Positions 29,289 to 38,147 of a stretch of DNA of 64,000 nucleotides are shown piece after piece. Location of the stretch: NCBI RefSeq assembly GCF_001598475.1, contig NZ_BCZA01000005.1, positions 310,001-374,000 on the forward strand, in the 5' to 3' direction. A program made the translations under genes and the position numbers. Position 1 is the first letter of the stretch. Every line of letters starts with the position of its first letter. Source of the stretch: Pantoea agglomerans NBRC 102470 (GTDB lineage Bacteria; Pseudomonadota; Gammaproteobacteria; Enterobacterales; Enterobacteriaceae). The notes beneath the pieces were generated by a model. The model worked only from the letters and a program-made list of their open reading frames with translations. It was not told where the DNA came from and made no database searches.

Positions 29289-30053
29289 TCAGATAATCCG
29301 CTCACTGCCCTTGAAGTCGCGCAGGAAACTGCCCCAGCGACGCTCGTAGAATGGCGTGATGTGGGCGGTAAAGAAGTGGCTGATGCCGCGATCGTTCAGC
29401 GTCACCTCACAGATATCAACCGGCGCATCGTCCGGCAGCGTATCGGTTGCCACGCTGCCCGCCGCCTGAATGATCGTCTCAATATTGCTGTCCGCTTCAA
29501 TGCCAATCAGCAGATTGGGCGCTTCGTCAGCCCGCTCACGGATACTGGCGATAAACGCGCGACGCACCTGCTTATGCTTGCTGAAGAGCTGAGTCAGTGA
29601 GTCGATCATCTGCGCAGGGGGTTCAGCCACCTCAGACAGCAATAGTGACTGTCCGCCTTCCAGCACGGTTTGCTGGCTTAGTGCACTGCCCTCTTCAGCC
29701 AGCAGATGGGTGATCTCGGCCGCAGTAAACTCTTTACCGGAAGGCAGTTTGGGATTGAGAAACAGCGTCTCGCCACGTGTAATCTCAAACAGCGTTCGTA
29801 CCGGCAGACGCAGCCAGGACTGCTCACCGCTCACCGCTTCACTCATCGCCTCTTCTGACGTGAAAAAAGGAATGATGCTGCTACCATCCTCTTTTTCCCA
29901 GTGCTGCAGATCAACGGGCGTGCTGGCATCAAGCTGTTGCGTGGTGCTTTCACCTGGCACCCAGGCATCAGATTCCAGCAACAGCTGAAAAAATTCGGGC
30001 CGATGGGCAGGCTCAGTGGCCGCCAGCTTCAGCACCTCTTCAAGACGATTCAT
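29289..30053 (-). CDS. sseB: SseB family protein, enhanced serine sensitivity
   Basis: A 254-residue cytosolic protein with N-terminal SseB domain and the C-terminal SseB_C domain, ending in YERRWGSFLRDFKGSERII. ATG 30053 follows AAAGGAAAA; in-frame upstream sequence is not conserved. In E. coli overexpression gives serine sensitivity; a molecular function is not known. It lies 46 bp after pepB as in E. coli and is probably cotranscribed. Confidence 0.92.
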   Translation of the reverse strand: MNRLEEVLKLAATEPAHRPEFFQLLLESDAWVPGESTTQQLDASTPVDLQHWEKEDGSSIIPFFTSEEAMSEAVSGEQSWLRLPVRTLFEITRGETLFLNPKLPSGKEFTAAEITHLLAEEGSALSQQTVLEGGQSLLLSEVAEPPAQMIDSLTQLFSKHKQVRRAFIASIRERADEAPNLLIGIEADSNIETIIQAAGSVATDTLPDDAPVDICEVTLNDRGISHFFTAHITPFYERRWGSFLRDFKGSERII

Positions 30054-30099
30054 AGTTTTCCTTTGAACAGCGGCGGCATCAGCCACCGCTGAGATCGGC

Positions 30100-31386
30100 T
30101 TATTTCAGTAACAGATTGGCGAGGGTACGCACGCCAAGACCTGTTGCACCCGCCGCCCACTGGTCAACTGCGCCTTTGCGATAGGTCGCGGAGCAGTCGA
30201 TGTGCAGCCAGCCCTGCTGATAGTTACTGACGAAGTGTGACAGGAACGCTGCCGCGCTACTGGCACCCGCCGCATGTGACGGGCTGGCGATATTATTGAG
30301 ATCGGCGAAGTTAGACGGCAGATGGCTGCGATGGAATTCGGCCAGCGGCAGACGCCAGAAAGGTTCGTTCTCACTCACCGCGCTGCCCATCAGCGACTGT
30401 GCCATCACATCATCAAAGGTAAACAGCGCATGGTAATCATTGCCCAGCGCCGTCTTGGCCGCACCGGTCAGCGTCGCAGCATCGATGATCATCGTCGGGT
30501 TCTGCTCGCTGGCGTCGATTAAACCGTCGGCCAGGACCAGACGCCCTTCCGCATCGGTGTTCATCACTTCCACCGATTTACCGTTGCGATAGCGAATGAT
30601 GTCGCCCAGTTTAAAGGCGTTGCTGCTGACCATATTATCGGCACAGCAGAGGTAGAGTTTGACGCGCTTGTTAAGACCGCGCGAAATCGCCATGGCCAGC
30701 GCGCCGGTGACGGTCGCCGCGCCGCCCATGTCAGATTTCATTGAGTCCATGAAGCTGCTCTGCTTCAGGCTGTAGCCACCGGTATCAAAGGTGATGCCTT
30801 TACCGACCAGACAGGCGTAGACCGGGGCATCGTCGTCGCCGGTCGGATTGTAATCGAGCGCCAGAAATACCGGCGGACGATTTGAACCGCGTCCAACGGT
30901 GTGCAGGCCCATATACCCCTGTACCCGCAGATCGTCGCCTTTGGTGATGCGATAGCTGACGGCGCTGCCGCCCACTTCACTAATCAGATCGACTGCATTG
31001 TGCGCCAGCTGTTCCGGCCCCAGATCTTCCGCAGGCAGGTTAATAACGTTGCGAACCCAGTCGATAATTTTCAGACGGCGATCAAACTCCGCCTGCTCAT
31101 GTTCGCCCAGCGCCGGCCACTCAACCTGGCGCTGGCCTTTCGGACCACGGAAGCCCTGCCAGAATGCCCAGCACTGCTCAAGGTGCCAGCCTTCGCCGGT
31201 CAGCGCCACATGGCGGATCCCCTGGCTGTCGATTTTGTGAGCCGCACGCTGAATGCTATTCAGCGCATCCGCGCCGGTCAGATGCAGTGTCATGCCGCTG
31301 TCGTTGCTGCTGAGAATCGCTTTTTCGCCCCAGCGCGCATCGGCGGGCTGGCTGCTAAGCGTAATATTCATGGGTTGTGTGGTCAT
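30100..31386 (-). CDS. pepB: Aminopeptidase B (M17 leucyl aminopeptidase family)
   Basis: A 428-residue (E. coli 427) manganese-dependent hexameric peptidase for peptide turnover. Metal and active-site motifs are [14 protein letters not shown] (Lys, Asp) and [14 protein letters not shown] (the M17 signature). In E. coli pepB is the last gene of the isc region behind iscX. Here it follows iscS directly, after 161 bp that probably contain its own promoter. Confidence 0.97.
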   Translation of the reverse strand: MTTQPMNITLSSQPADARWGEKAILSSNDSGMTLHLTGADALNSIQRAAHKIDSQGIRHVALTGEGWHLEQCWAFWQGFRGPKGQRQVEWPALGEHEQAEFDRRLKIIDWVRNVINLPAEDLGPEQLAHNAVDLISEVGGSAVSYRITKGDDLRVQGYMGLHTVGRGSNRPPVFLALDYNPTGDDDAPVYACLVGKGITFDTGGYSLKQSSFMDSMKSDMGGAATVTGALAMAISRGLNKRVKLYLCCADNMVSSNAFKLGDIIRYRNGKSVEVMNTDAEGRLVLADGLIDASEQNPTMIIDAATLTGAAKTALGNDYHALFTFDDVMAQSLMGSAVSENEPFWRLPLAEFHRSHLPSNFADLNNIASPSHAAGASSAAAFLSHFVSNYQQGWLHIDCSATYRKGAVDQWAAGATGLGVRTLANLLLK

Positions 31387-31547
31387 CGAAAAGCTCCATA
31401 ATCGTTATCTGTTTCATCCAGCCTGATTGTTATAACGGCTTTAATAAGATGTTAAATATAATTCGCAGAGAGACCTGATAACAGATTCCGTCAGGTGTTG
31501 CCAGCGAAGTGCAAATATAGGCGCAATTTCCGGACTATGACCGGGTG
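31387..31547. other. iscS-pepB junction where iscUA-hscBA-fdx-iscX are missing
   Basis: 161 AT-rich bases. In E. coli six genes (about 5 kb) lie here. I see no remnant reading frame of IscU, IscA, HscB, HscA, Fdx or IscX. A weak hairpin ACCTGA/TCAGGT lies at 31473-31496, and minus-strand TATATTTAA and TATAACAAT could be -10 regions for pepB. No repeats mark the junction. Confidence 0.7.
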
Positions 31548-32708
31548 TCAGGATTTCATTAAGGCCCGCAGACGGGTCACTGATTTCTGCACCAGGGCAA
31601 TGGCGTAGTCGATCTCTTCCTCGGTTGTGAAGCGTCCCAGCGAGAAGCGCAGCGAACTGTGCGCCAGCTCTTCACTCAGGCCCAGCGCCCGCAATACATA
31701 GGAAGGCTCCAGGCTGGCGGAGGTGCAGGCCGAGCCGGAAGAGAGCGCCAGATCTTTCAGCGCCATGATCAGTGATTCACCCTCAACGTCAGCAAAACTG
31801 AGGTTAAGAATGTTCGGTGCGCTCTGATGCAGATCGCCATTGAGGGTGACGTCGGGCAGTGTGCTGATGCCCTGCCACAGACGATCGCGCAGAGTCTGCA
31901 GCCGCGCCATCTCGGTTTCGCGCTCTTCTGCTGCGATACGATACGCCTCGCCCATGCCGACAATCTGATGCACCGGCAATGTCCCGGATCGCATACCGCG
32001 CTCATGTCCGCCGCCGTGGATCTGCGCAGCAATCTGCACACGCGGTTTACGCCGGACATAGAGTGCGCCGATGCCTTTCGGGCCATAGAGTTTGTGGGCA
32101 GAAAAGGACATCAAATCGACCGGTAACTGGCTGAGATCGATAGGCAGCTTGCCGACGCTCTGGGTCGCATCCACATGAAACAGAATCTCACGTTCGCGGC
32201 AGAGTTCGCCAAAGGCGGCGATATCCTGAATCACCCCGGTTTCATTATTAACGTGCATCAGGGTGACTAAAATCGTGTCGTCGCGCAGCGCCGCACGCAG
32301 CTGGTCAGGCGAGATAATGCCGTTAGCCGCCGGGGTGAGATAAGTGACAGCAAAGCCTTCACGCTCAAGCTGCTGGCAGCTATCAAGCACCGCTTTATGT
32401 TCTGTCTGGCTGGTTATGATATGTTTGCCGCGCGCCTGGTGGGCGTGAGCTGCGCCTTTAATCGCGAGGTTATCGGATTCAGTGGCGCCTGAGGTAAAGA
32501 TGATTTCACGCGGATCGGCATTGACCAGCTCGGCGATCTGATTACGCGCAACATCAACCGCTTCTTCAGACTGCCAGCCAAAACGGTGCGATCGCGAGGC
32601 CGGATTACCGAACGTGCCATCCAGCGTCAGAAACTGCATCATTTTGCTGGCCACACGCGGATCGGCCGGCGTGGTGGCGGCGTAATCCAGGTAAATCGGT
32701 AATTTCAT
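31548..32708 (-). CDS. iscS: Cysteine desulfurase IscS, C-terminally shortened
   Basis: A PLP enzyme that releases sulfur from cysteine for Fe-S clusters, tRNA thiolation (TusA, ThiI) and cofactors. It has 386 residues against 404 in E. coli. The N-terminus aligns from [14 protein letters not shown]. The PLP lysine is Lys206 ([12 protein letters not shown]) and the persulfide Cys328 lies in [15 protein letters not shown]. It ends [10 protein letters not shown], so the last 18 residues of the E. coli protein, within the IscU-contact region, are absent. It lies 88 bp after iscR. Its usual partner iscU is missing, so it may serve mainly tRNA and cofactor thiolation. Confidence 0.93.
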   Translation of the reverse strand: MKLPIYLDYAATTPADPRVASKMMQFLTLDGTFGNPASRSHRFGWQSEEAVDVARNQIAELVNADPREIIFTSGATESDNLAIKGAAHAHQARGKHIITSQTEHKAVLDSCQQLEREGFAVTYLTPAANGIISPDQLRAALRDDTILVTLMHVNNETGVIQDIAAFGELCREREILFHVDATQSVGKLPIDLSQLPVDLMSFSAHKLYGPKGIGALYVRRKPRVQIAAQIHGGGHERGMRSGTLPVHQIVGMGEAYRIAAEERETEMARLQTLRDRLWQGISTLPDVTLNGDLHQSAPNILNLSFADVEGESLIMALKDLALSSGSACTSASLEPSYVLRALGLSEELAHSSLRFSLGRFTTEEEIDYAIALVQKSVTRLRALMKS

Positions 32709-32796
32709 TTCGCTACAGCTCCGTATAAAAAATCATACGTCTTTATAGCAGATTCGGCCCTGACCGCGTTAGCAGTAAGGGCCGCAACAGCGGGGA

Positions 32797-33294
32797 TTAC
32801 GAGGCGCGTTGGTTGACGTTAATTTCCTGCGTGCGCGGGCTCTGGAAGCGACGATTATCAATCGCATTCTGACGATCGGCTACATCCAGGATCTCCTGAT
32901 TATTCACCAGCTCAGCCAGTGTAATATTGTTCAGGAAGTCACTGATGCGCACGCTCAGATCGCGCCACAGCACGTGAGTCAGGCAACGCTCGCCGCCCTG
33001 GCAGCCTTCTTTACCCTGGCACTTGGTGGCATCAACAGACTCATCAACGGCGGTGATCACTTCACCGACAGAGATGGTATTAGACGCTTTGCCCAACAGA
33101 TAACCGCCGCCCGGACCACGTACGCTGGAAACCAGCTCATTTTTACGCAATCGGGAGAATAACTGCTCCAGATAGGAGAGCGAAATGCCCTGACGCTCTG
33201 AAATATCAGCCAGCGGGACCGGGCCTTCATGGGAGTGAAGGGCAACGTCCAGCATTGCAGTAACGGCATAACGTCCTTTGGATGTCAGTCTCAT
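32797..33294 (-). CDS. iscR: Fe-S cluster-sensing regulator IscR
   Basis: A 165-residue Rrf2-family transcription factor. ATG 33294 aligns with E. coli [16 protein letters not shown]. It has a winged helix (about 1-70) and the [2Fe-2S] ligands Cys92, Cys98, Cys104 and His107. Holo-IscR represses the isc promoter through type 1 sites; three such sites lie end to end upstream (33358-33432), so autorepression is kept. With no iscU in the operon, its cluster must come from another system, probably Suf. The suf genes are not in this window. Confidence 0.96.
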   Translation of the reverse strand: MRLTSKGRYAVTAMLDVALHSHEGPVPLADISERQGISLSYLEQLFSRLRKNELVSSVRGPGGGYLLGKASNTISVGEVITAVDESVDATKCQGKEGCQGGERCLTHVLWRDLSVRISDFLNNITLAELVNNQEILDVADRQNAIDNRRFQSPRTQEINVNQRAS

Positions 33295-33357
33295 AGCGTA
33301 CGACCTCAATAGCGTCCGGTTATCGGAGGATTAGCAACAGATGCTCTGAAGTCTGCC

Positions 33358-33432
33358 ATTCCCGAGTAAATTGGTCAACTATTTAACCTGGTAAATTAGT
33401 CAGGTATTTAACCTGGTAATTCACTCAACTAT
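33358..33432 (-). promoter_or_regulatory. Three contiguous IscR type 1 sites at the iscR promoter
   Basis: Three 25-bp sites abut exactly: 33358-33382, 33383-33407 and 33408-33432. Read on the minus strand the first is ATAGTTGACCAATTTACTC then GGGAAT. All show the ATAnYYGA...WWTTWC pattern of type 1 sites. TTGACC (33378-33373) can serve as -35. The distal site overlaps the last 8 bases of trmJ. E. coli has sites A, B and C here. Confidence 0.85.
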
Positions 33433-34177
33433 TATCTGCTTCTTTTTTATCGTTTTTTCGCTTTTCAAACGACGAAAGCATGCCGCGCAGGATGTTCAGC
33501 TCATCGCGTTCCGGGCGGGCGCGGGTGTAAAGACGGCGCAGTTTGCTCATCACCTGGCCAGGACTGGCTTCACGGATAAAGCCGCTGTTCAGCATCATCT
33601 GTTCCATATGCTGATAGAAACGCTCCAGGTCATCCACCAGTGGATAAGGTGACTCTTCATACTGCGGCGGCGGGCTGGCCTGCTCCTGCGCCTGTAACCA
33701 CGCCATGCGCACTTCATAGGCGATAATCTGTACGGCCATCGCCAGGTTCAGCGAGCTGTATTCCGGGTTTGCCTGAATCGCGACGTGATAGTGGCACTTC
33801 TGCAACTCGTCATTGGTCAGGCCGACACGTTCACGACCAAATACCAGCGCAACCGGTGCCTGCTGACCCTCTTCCACGCTTTTCACGCCGCATTCACGCG
33901 CATCCAGCATCGGCCAGGGCAGCGAGCGGGAGCGTGCGCTGGTGCCGACCACCAGACTGCATCCGGCAATGGCCTCATCCAGCGAGTCGACAATTTTGGC
34001 GTCGCCGATAACGTCGCTGGCACCGGCCGCGAGTGAGATAGCCTGTGAGTCAGGCTTGACCAGCGGGTTAACCAGATAGAGGTTGGTTAAGCCCATGGTT
34101 TTCATGGCGCGCGCAACGGAGCCCATGTTACCGGTGTGAGAAGTCTCGACCAGCACGATACGAATATTTTGCAACAT
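33425..34177 (-). CDS. trmJ: tRNA (cytidine(32)/uridine(32)-2'-O)-methyltransferase TrmJ
   Basis: A SPOUT methyltransferase that methylates the ribose of nucleotide 32 in several tRNAs. It has 250 residues (E. coli 246). It has the knot-forming SAM site with [15 protein letters not shown] and [14 protein letters not shown]. It is divergent from suhB and upstream of iscR, as in E. coli. Its stop lies within the distal IscR site. Confidence 0.96.
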   Translation of the reverse strand: MLQNIRIVLVETSHTGNMGSVARAMKTMGLTNLYLVNPLVKPDSQAISLAAGASDVIGDAKIVDSLDEAIAGCSLVVGTSARSRSLPWPMLDARECGVKSVEEGQQAPVALVFGRERVGLTNDELQKCHYHVAIQANPEYSSLNLAMAVQIIAYEVRMAWLQAQEQASPPPQYEESPYPLVDDLERFYQHMEQMMLNSGFIREASPGQVMSKLRRLYTRARPERDELNILRGMLSSFEKRKNDKKEADNS

Positions 34178-34259
34178 GATTAGGGATACTCAGAAACGGG
34201 TCAGTAAAATCAGTAGAGAGAATATTAACATAAAGCAGGACAATTACCGAACACGCTGC

Positions 34260-34309
34260 TATACTCCGCGCCGTTTTCCCCGTTCTTTAACATCCAGCGA
34301 GAGATACCG
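34260..34309 (+). promoter_or_regulatory. suhB promoter -10, boxA-like leader and ribosome-binding site
   Basis: TATACT at 34260-34265 is a plausible -10. CGTTCTTTAACA at 34281-34292 matches boxA (YGCTCTTTAACA) with one difference and lies just ahead of the Shine-Dalgarno region. In E. coli a leader boxA allows NusB/S10 and SuhB to repress suhB translation and trigger Rho termination. The same control is inferred here. Confidence 0.6.
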
Positions 34310-35113
34310 ATGCATCCAATGCTCAACATTGCCGTGCGCGCAGCGCGCAAGGCCGGAAATTTAATTGCCAAATATTATGAAACCCCGGACGCCGTCGAAG
34401 CCAGCCAGAAAGGCAGCAACGACTTCGTAACGAATGTTGACCGCGAAGCAGAACGCCTGATTATCGAAATTATTCGTAAATCTTACCCGAAACATACCAT
34501 CATCACCGAAGAAAGCGGTGAACTGGCGGGCGAAGATCAGGATGTTCAATGGGTTATCGATCCGCTGGATGGCACCTCAAACTTCATCAAACGTTTACCC
34601 CACTTTGCTGTTTCTATCGCTGTGCGCATTAAAGGCCGCACCGAAGTCGCCGTCGTTTACGATCCAATGCGCAATGAACTCTTCACCTCTTCACGCGGTC
34701 AGGGCGCTCAGCTGAATGGCTATCGTCTGCGTGGCAGCACGGCCCGCGATCTGGATGGCACCGTTCTGGCGACCGGCTTCCCGTTCAAAATGAAGCAGCA
34801 CGCGCCGGCTTACATGAATATCATGACCAAACTCTTTACCCAGTGTGCTGACTTCCGCCGCACCGGTTCTGCTGCGCTGGATCTGGCCTATGTGGCTGCC
34901 GGTCGCGTAGATGGCTATTTTGAGATTGGCCTGAAGCCGTGGGATTTTGCGGCGGGTGAACTGCTGGTCCGTGAAGCGGGCGGTCTGGTGACCGACTTCA
35001 CCGGCAACCATGGCTATCTGCTGTCAGGTAACCTGGTCGCGGGTAACCCACGTGTGGTGAAATCGATGCTGTCGAACATGCGTGATGAGCTGAGCGAAGC
35101 GTTAAAACGCTAA
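34310..35113 (+). CDS. suhB: Inositol-1-monophosphatase/Nus factor SuhB
   Basis: A 267-residue (E. coli 267) Mg-dependent phosphatase of the IMPase family that is also part of the rRNA antitermination complex with NusA, NusB, NusE and NusG. Metal-binding motifs are EESGE (near 67), WVIDPLDGTSNF (near 81-92) and WDFAAGELLVREAGG (near 210). It starts at ATG 34310, behind a GAGAGA region and a boxA-like leader. A strong terminator follows. Confidence 0.97.
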   Translation: MHPMLNIAVRAARKAGNLIAKYYETPDAVEASQKGSNDFVTNVDREAERLIIEIIRKSYPKHTIITEESGELAGEDQDVQWVIDPLDGTSNFIKRLPHFAVSIAVRIKGRTEVAVVYDPMRNELFTSSRGQGAQLNGYRLRGSTARDLDGTVLATGFPFKMKQHAPAYMNIMTKLFTQCADFRRTGSAALDLAYVAAGRVDGYFEIGLKPWDFAAGELLVREAGGLVTDFTGNHGYLLSGNLVAGNPRVVKSMLSNMRDELSEALKR

Positions 35114-35124
35114 GTCTCAGTACA

Positions 35125-35154
35125 GAAAAAGGCGGCTTCTCAGCCGCCTTTTTT
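35125..35154 (+). terminator. Terminator after suhB
   Basis: AAAAAGGCGGC and GCCGCCTTTTTT form a stem around TTCTCA, with a T-run on the plus strand and an A-run on the other side. Confidence 0.92.
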
Positions 35155-35176
35155 ATTGCCTGTTACTCAGTGATGA

Positions 35177-36190
35177 TTAACGACGTTCGTGTGACAGCAC
35201 CTGACGAGGCTGAGTACGACGACCTACCATACCCATCACGCCTGCCAGCACCGCTTCGATGATCAGCAGAATCAGGGCATACCAGCTCGCTTTCGCAGTC
35301 GCGGCAGCGGCTTTTTCACCGGCTTCACGCGCTTTCTGTTCAGCCTGCTGTTTCAGTTCCTGATACTTCTGAACGGCCTGCTGATAGCTCTGTTCAGTTT
35401 TGGCCACGATCTGATCCACTTCCTGATCGCTTTTGCCGGTGCGCGCTTTGATAATATTTTTCAGCGCATCACGATCGGCTGCCTGCAGGGTATCGGAATG
35501 ACGATCCATCACCCCTTTTAACCAGTTAGCCAGATCAGTATCCGCTGTCTGTGGATGGTTTGCGGTGTTGTTAGCCTGGTTTTCAGCATTCTGCGCTTCT
35601 TTATTTGCATCCTGCTTTAAGTTCTCTGGCTGTAATTCCGGTTTCCCGGTCTGGCGTAAAGTCGTTTCCAGTTCGTTCTGCAGGTTATCTAAATTAATAT
35701 TACTCTCCTGCAGTTTGTCTTTTGCCATTTGGGTAACGGATGGCGCAGCAGCGGAAATACCACTACCCAGCGCCTGGAAGCCTGAGCCCACAATATTCAT
35801 CGCGCCGCCTAATACACTGGTCGCCAGCGCAATAGCCAGGTAAATAGTGAAAATTGTGCTAAGGCCAAACATCAGTAAACCGTGCAGTGCGCCTTCGCGC
35901 TGAGCCAGTCGGCCTGCAACATAACTACCTGCAGCCATCGCGACCAGCATTTCAATGGCAGTCCAGACCAGCGCGCCTGTGCCCAGGCCGTCGAGTGGAT
36001 TCTGTTCTTTCATCGGATCAATGGTTGTTGCACCAATGGCGGTTCCCAGCAGCGTCAGAATAATGTGAACGATCAACGCACAAATGACACCGGCAAACAC
36101 GGCGCTCCAGGAAATACGTTTTAACGGCAATCCAGCCGGCCCGGTCGCCAGCGTTTCGGTGTAGCCATTATTAATACGGGTATCAGCCAT
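35177..36190 (-). CDS. Unrecognised membrane protein with four predicted helices and a coiled-coil loop
   Basis: A 337-residue protein from ATG 36190 behind AGGAGT. Hydrophobic segments lie at about 27-50, 70-92, 101-130 and 303-325. Between helices 3 and 4 a roughly 160-residue loop is rich in Gln, Asn, Lys, Glu and Ala and looks like a coiled coil (QAVQKYQELKQQAEQKAREA). The C-terminus is basic (GRRTQPRQVLSHERR). I do not recognise the family. E. coli K-12 has a different gene at this place. Terminators close both sides, so it is a single-gene unit. It could be a stress-induced envelope protein; that is a guess. Confidence 0.8.
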   Translation of the reverse strand: MADTRINNGYTETLATGPAGLPLKRISWSAVFAGVICALIVHIILTLLGTAIGATTIDPMKEQNPLDGLGTGALVWTAIEMLVAMAAGSYVAGRLAQREGALHGLLMFGLSTIFTIYLAIALATSVLGGAMNIVGSGFQALGSGISAAAPSVTQMAKDKLQESNINLDNLQNELETTLRQTGKPELQPENLKQDANKEAQNAENQANNTANHPQTADTDLANWLKGVMDRHSDTLQAADRDALKNIIKARTGKSDQEVDQIVAKTEQSYQQAVQKYQELKQQAEQKAREAGEKAAAATAKASWYALILLIIEAVLAGVMGMVGRRTQPRQVLSHERR

Positions 36191-36358
36191 GAAATATACT
36201 CCTCGCAATAAACAGAAAGCGGTCTTGATCTTTTATCATCCCGACGGCGGAATGCCGTTTTGGTATTATCAGCGTAGACAGGGAATAGTCATTTCACCAC
36301 TAAACCAGCCAGAGAAAAAAATAAAGAGATGAATTCAGAGATAATTAACGAAGAGAAG

Positions 36359-36393
36359 AGCGCAGCGGCAATTTTATTTCCGCTGCGCTTTTA
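36359..36393. terminator. Hairpin after the NicO transporter gene
   Basis: AGCGCAGCGG and CCGCTGCGCT form a perfect 10-bp stem directly beyond the gene's stop. The T-run is better on the plus strand than in the direction of the gene, so it may block antisense or partly terminate. Confidence 0.6.
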
Positions 36394-36394
36394 T

Positions 36395-37375
36395 TCAGAA
36401 AGGTCGAATTCCGCCACCCAGCGTCATCTGCGCTGACTGCCATAGCGCGATACCCGCTACGATTAAAATCAGACTGCCGGTTAAGGCCAGCGCGGGGATC
36501 AGCAGTCGCGTCATGCCTGCGGTAACGCCAGGCTGTGCCAGCCGTTGCGCCACCGTGCGCGCCTGCTGAACCAGCAGGCCAATCGCCGAAATGGTCAGTG
36601 CCGTGCCCAGCGCCATCACCGCAGCAGAGATAACCCCCCAGCCATAGACACCAATCACTTTGGCAAACAGCAGCATCATAATCGCGCCGGAACAGGGACG
36701 TAATCCCATCGACACCACCACCAGCAGCTGGGTTTTCACGCTGAGATTGCCGCTCATCTGCTGCGGTGTCGGAAGATGTGCGTGTCCGCATCCGCACTGA
36801 TCGTCATGCTGATGGTGAGGTTTGAAGGTGCGAAATACCGGGGCCGGACGCGGACGCAATGTCCGCCACAGCGAACGCAGCGCCCGATAACCGATCATCA
36901 CGCCCAGCCCGATCACCAACAGATAACTGCCCTTCTCCAGCCAGAAACTGCTGAGATGCAGCTGTCGCGATGACGTTTTCAGCAGCACCAGCATCACCGT
37001 CACCAGGGCAATCGCCACCGAACCCTGCAGCAGTGAGGCGAGCAGCGTCAGCCTGATACTGGTTTTCACTCTGGTGGGATGGGTCGCCAGAAAAGTCGCG
37101 ATCACCACTTTGCCATGGCCCGGCCCCAGCGCGTGCAGTACGCCATATAGCAGGCTGAATATCACCAGCGAAATGCCTGCCTGGTGGGGCTGCTCCGCTA
37201 CCTGCTGTAGCAGCTGAGTCATCTGCCGATGCAGATCTTTTTGCCACAGTACGCTCTGCATCAGAATCTGCGGCCAGTAGAGCCAGACCAGCAATGCGCT
37301 GCTCAGCAGCACGCCCGCCATCAGCCACAGCGGCCAGAGGCGGGAAGCCCGTAACGGTGGGGAGATTACTGACAT
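36395..37375 (-). CDS. NicO family nickel/cobalt efflux-type transporter
   Basis: A 326-residue inner membrane protein with about six to seven helices. The NicO signature HALGPGHGK sits near 81-89, and a cytosolic His/Cys-rich loop HHQHDDQCGCGHAH near 188-200 is a likely metal-binding site. RPCSGAIMMLLFA is the second conserved region. Relatives include RcnA and zinc transporters, so the metal (Ni, Co or Zn) is not settled. The start overlaps the end of the DUF1007 gene by 10 bp. No metalloregulator is adjacent. Confidence 0.88.
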   Translation of the reverse strand: MSVISPPLRASRLWPLWLMAGVLLSSALLVWLYWPQILMQSVLWQKDLHRQMTQLLQQVAEQPHQAGISLVIFSLLYGVLHALGPGHGKVVIATFLATHPTRVKTSIRLTLLASLLQGSVAIALVTVMLVLLKTSSRQLHLSSFWLEKGSYLLVIGLGVMIGYRALRSLWRTLRPRPAPVFRTFKPHHQHDDQCGCGHAHLPTPQQMSGNLSVKTQLLVVVSMGLRPCSGAIMMLLFAKVIGVYGWGVISAAVMALGTALTISAIGLLVQQARTVAQRLAQPGVTAGMTRLLIPALALTGSLILIVAGIALWQSAQMTLGGGIRPF

Positions 37376-37992
37376 GTCAGTATCACCGTCTGGGCAAACT
37401 GGCGGCCTAAATCCATCTCCTCTGCAGGCGCGTCGGCTTTATCCAGCGACAGCGCATACTGCTTAAGTGAATCATTGGGCTTTGGCGTGTTCAGCGCGAA
37501 CTTGCAGCGCGCCTGCAGCGCCGTCGGCAGCGTTAACGCACCGGGATTGTCATAGAACATATCGACGAAATAGGTGGGATCAAAAGTCAGGATCTCAAAG
37601 CGCTGCCCGGTCAGCTTCGGGGGTTCCGCCAGCGGCAGAATAAATTCCAGCACCGCTTTATGGCCGTTACGTGACAGGTTGTATTCGGTTGGCAGATTCA
37701 AAAACTTTACCCGCTGTTGGTTGTGCCAGATTTCAGAAAAGTAGTGCTGGCCCAGCACGTTCGCCATCACGCCTGCCGCCAGCTTCTTCCACACCACGCT
37801 GCCTGGTTTCGCCTCGCCCGCGTCGTAAAGCAGATCGGCGGAGGTAATCTCATCCATGGTCCAGGTCATCTTTAATCCCGTAAAGGTGTCATCCTGCGCC
37901 ACCAGTTCGGTTTTCATATCGATGAAGCTGTGAGGATGTGCCATTACAGCCGGACTTAATACCATCAAGAGGGCAAAGAGTGTGCGTTTCAT
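37366..37992 (-). CDS. DUF1007 periplasmic protein, partner of the NicO transporter
   Basis: A 208-residue protein with a signal peptide (MKRTLFALLMVLSPAVMA, cleavage after residue 18) giving a mature N-terminus HPHSFIDMK. The His-x-His start is typical of DUF1007 and could bind metal. The domain has FDPTYFVDMFYD. DUF1007 genes usually sit next to nicO/zinc transporter genes, as here. It may hand metal to, or take it from, the transporter. Function is inferred from association. Confidence 0.85.
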   Translation of the reverse strand: MKRTLFALLMVLSPAVMAHPHSFIDMKTELVAQDDTFTGLKMTWTMDEITSADLLYDAGEAKPGSVVWKKLAAGVMANVLGQHYFSEIWHNQQRVKFLNLPTEYNLSRNGHKAVLEFILPLAEPPKLTGQRFEILTFDPTYFVDMFYDNPGALTLPTALQARCKFALNTPKPNDSLKQYALSLDKADAPAEEMDLGRQFAQTVILTCQ

Positions 37993-38147
37993 AATGTTAT
38001 AAAGTAACGTTCCCGATGAAAAGAATCTATAAGTAACAAAATTTTGTGACCCGCCTTAAACCTCCGGCAAATAAACCGCGTAAACCGCGCAGGCGCTGAC
38101 GGGGTTGACTATTCTTAGCTCAAAATAGCCTGCTGGAAACCTGATTG

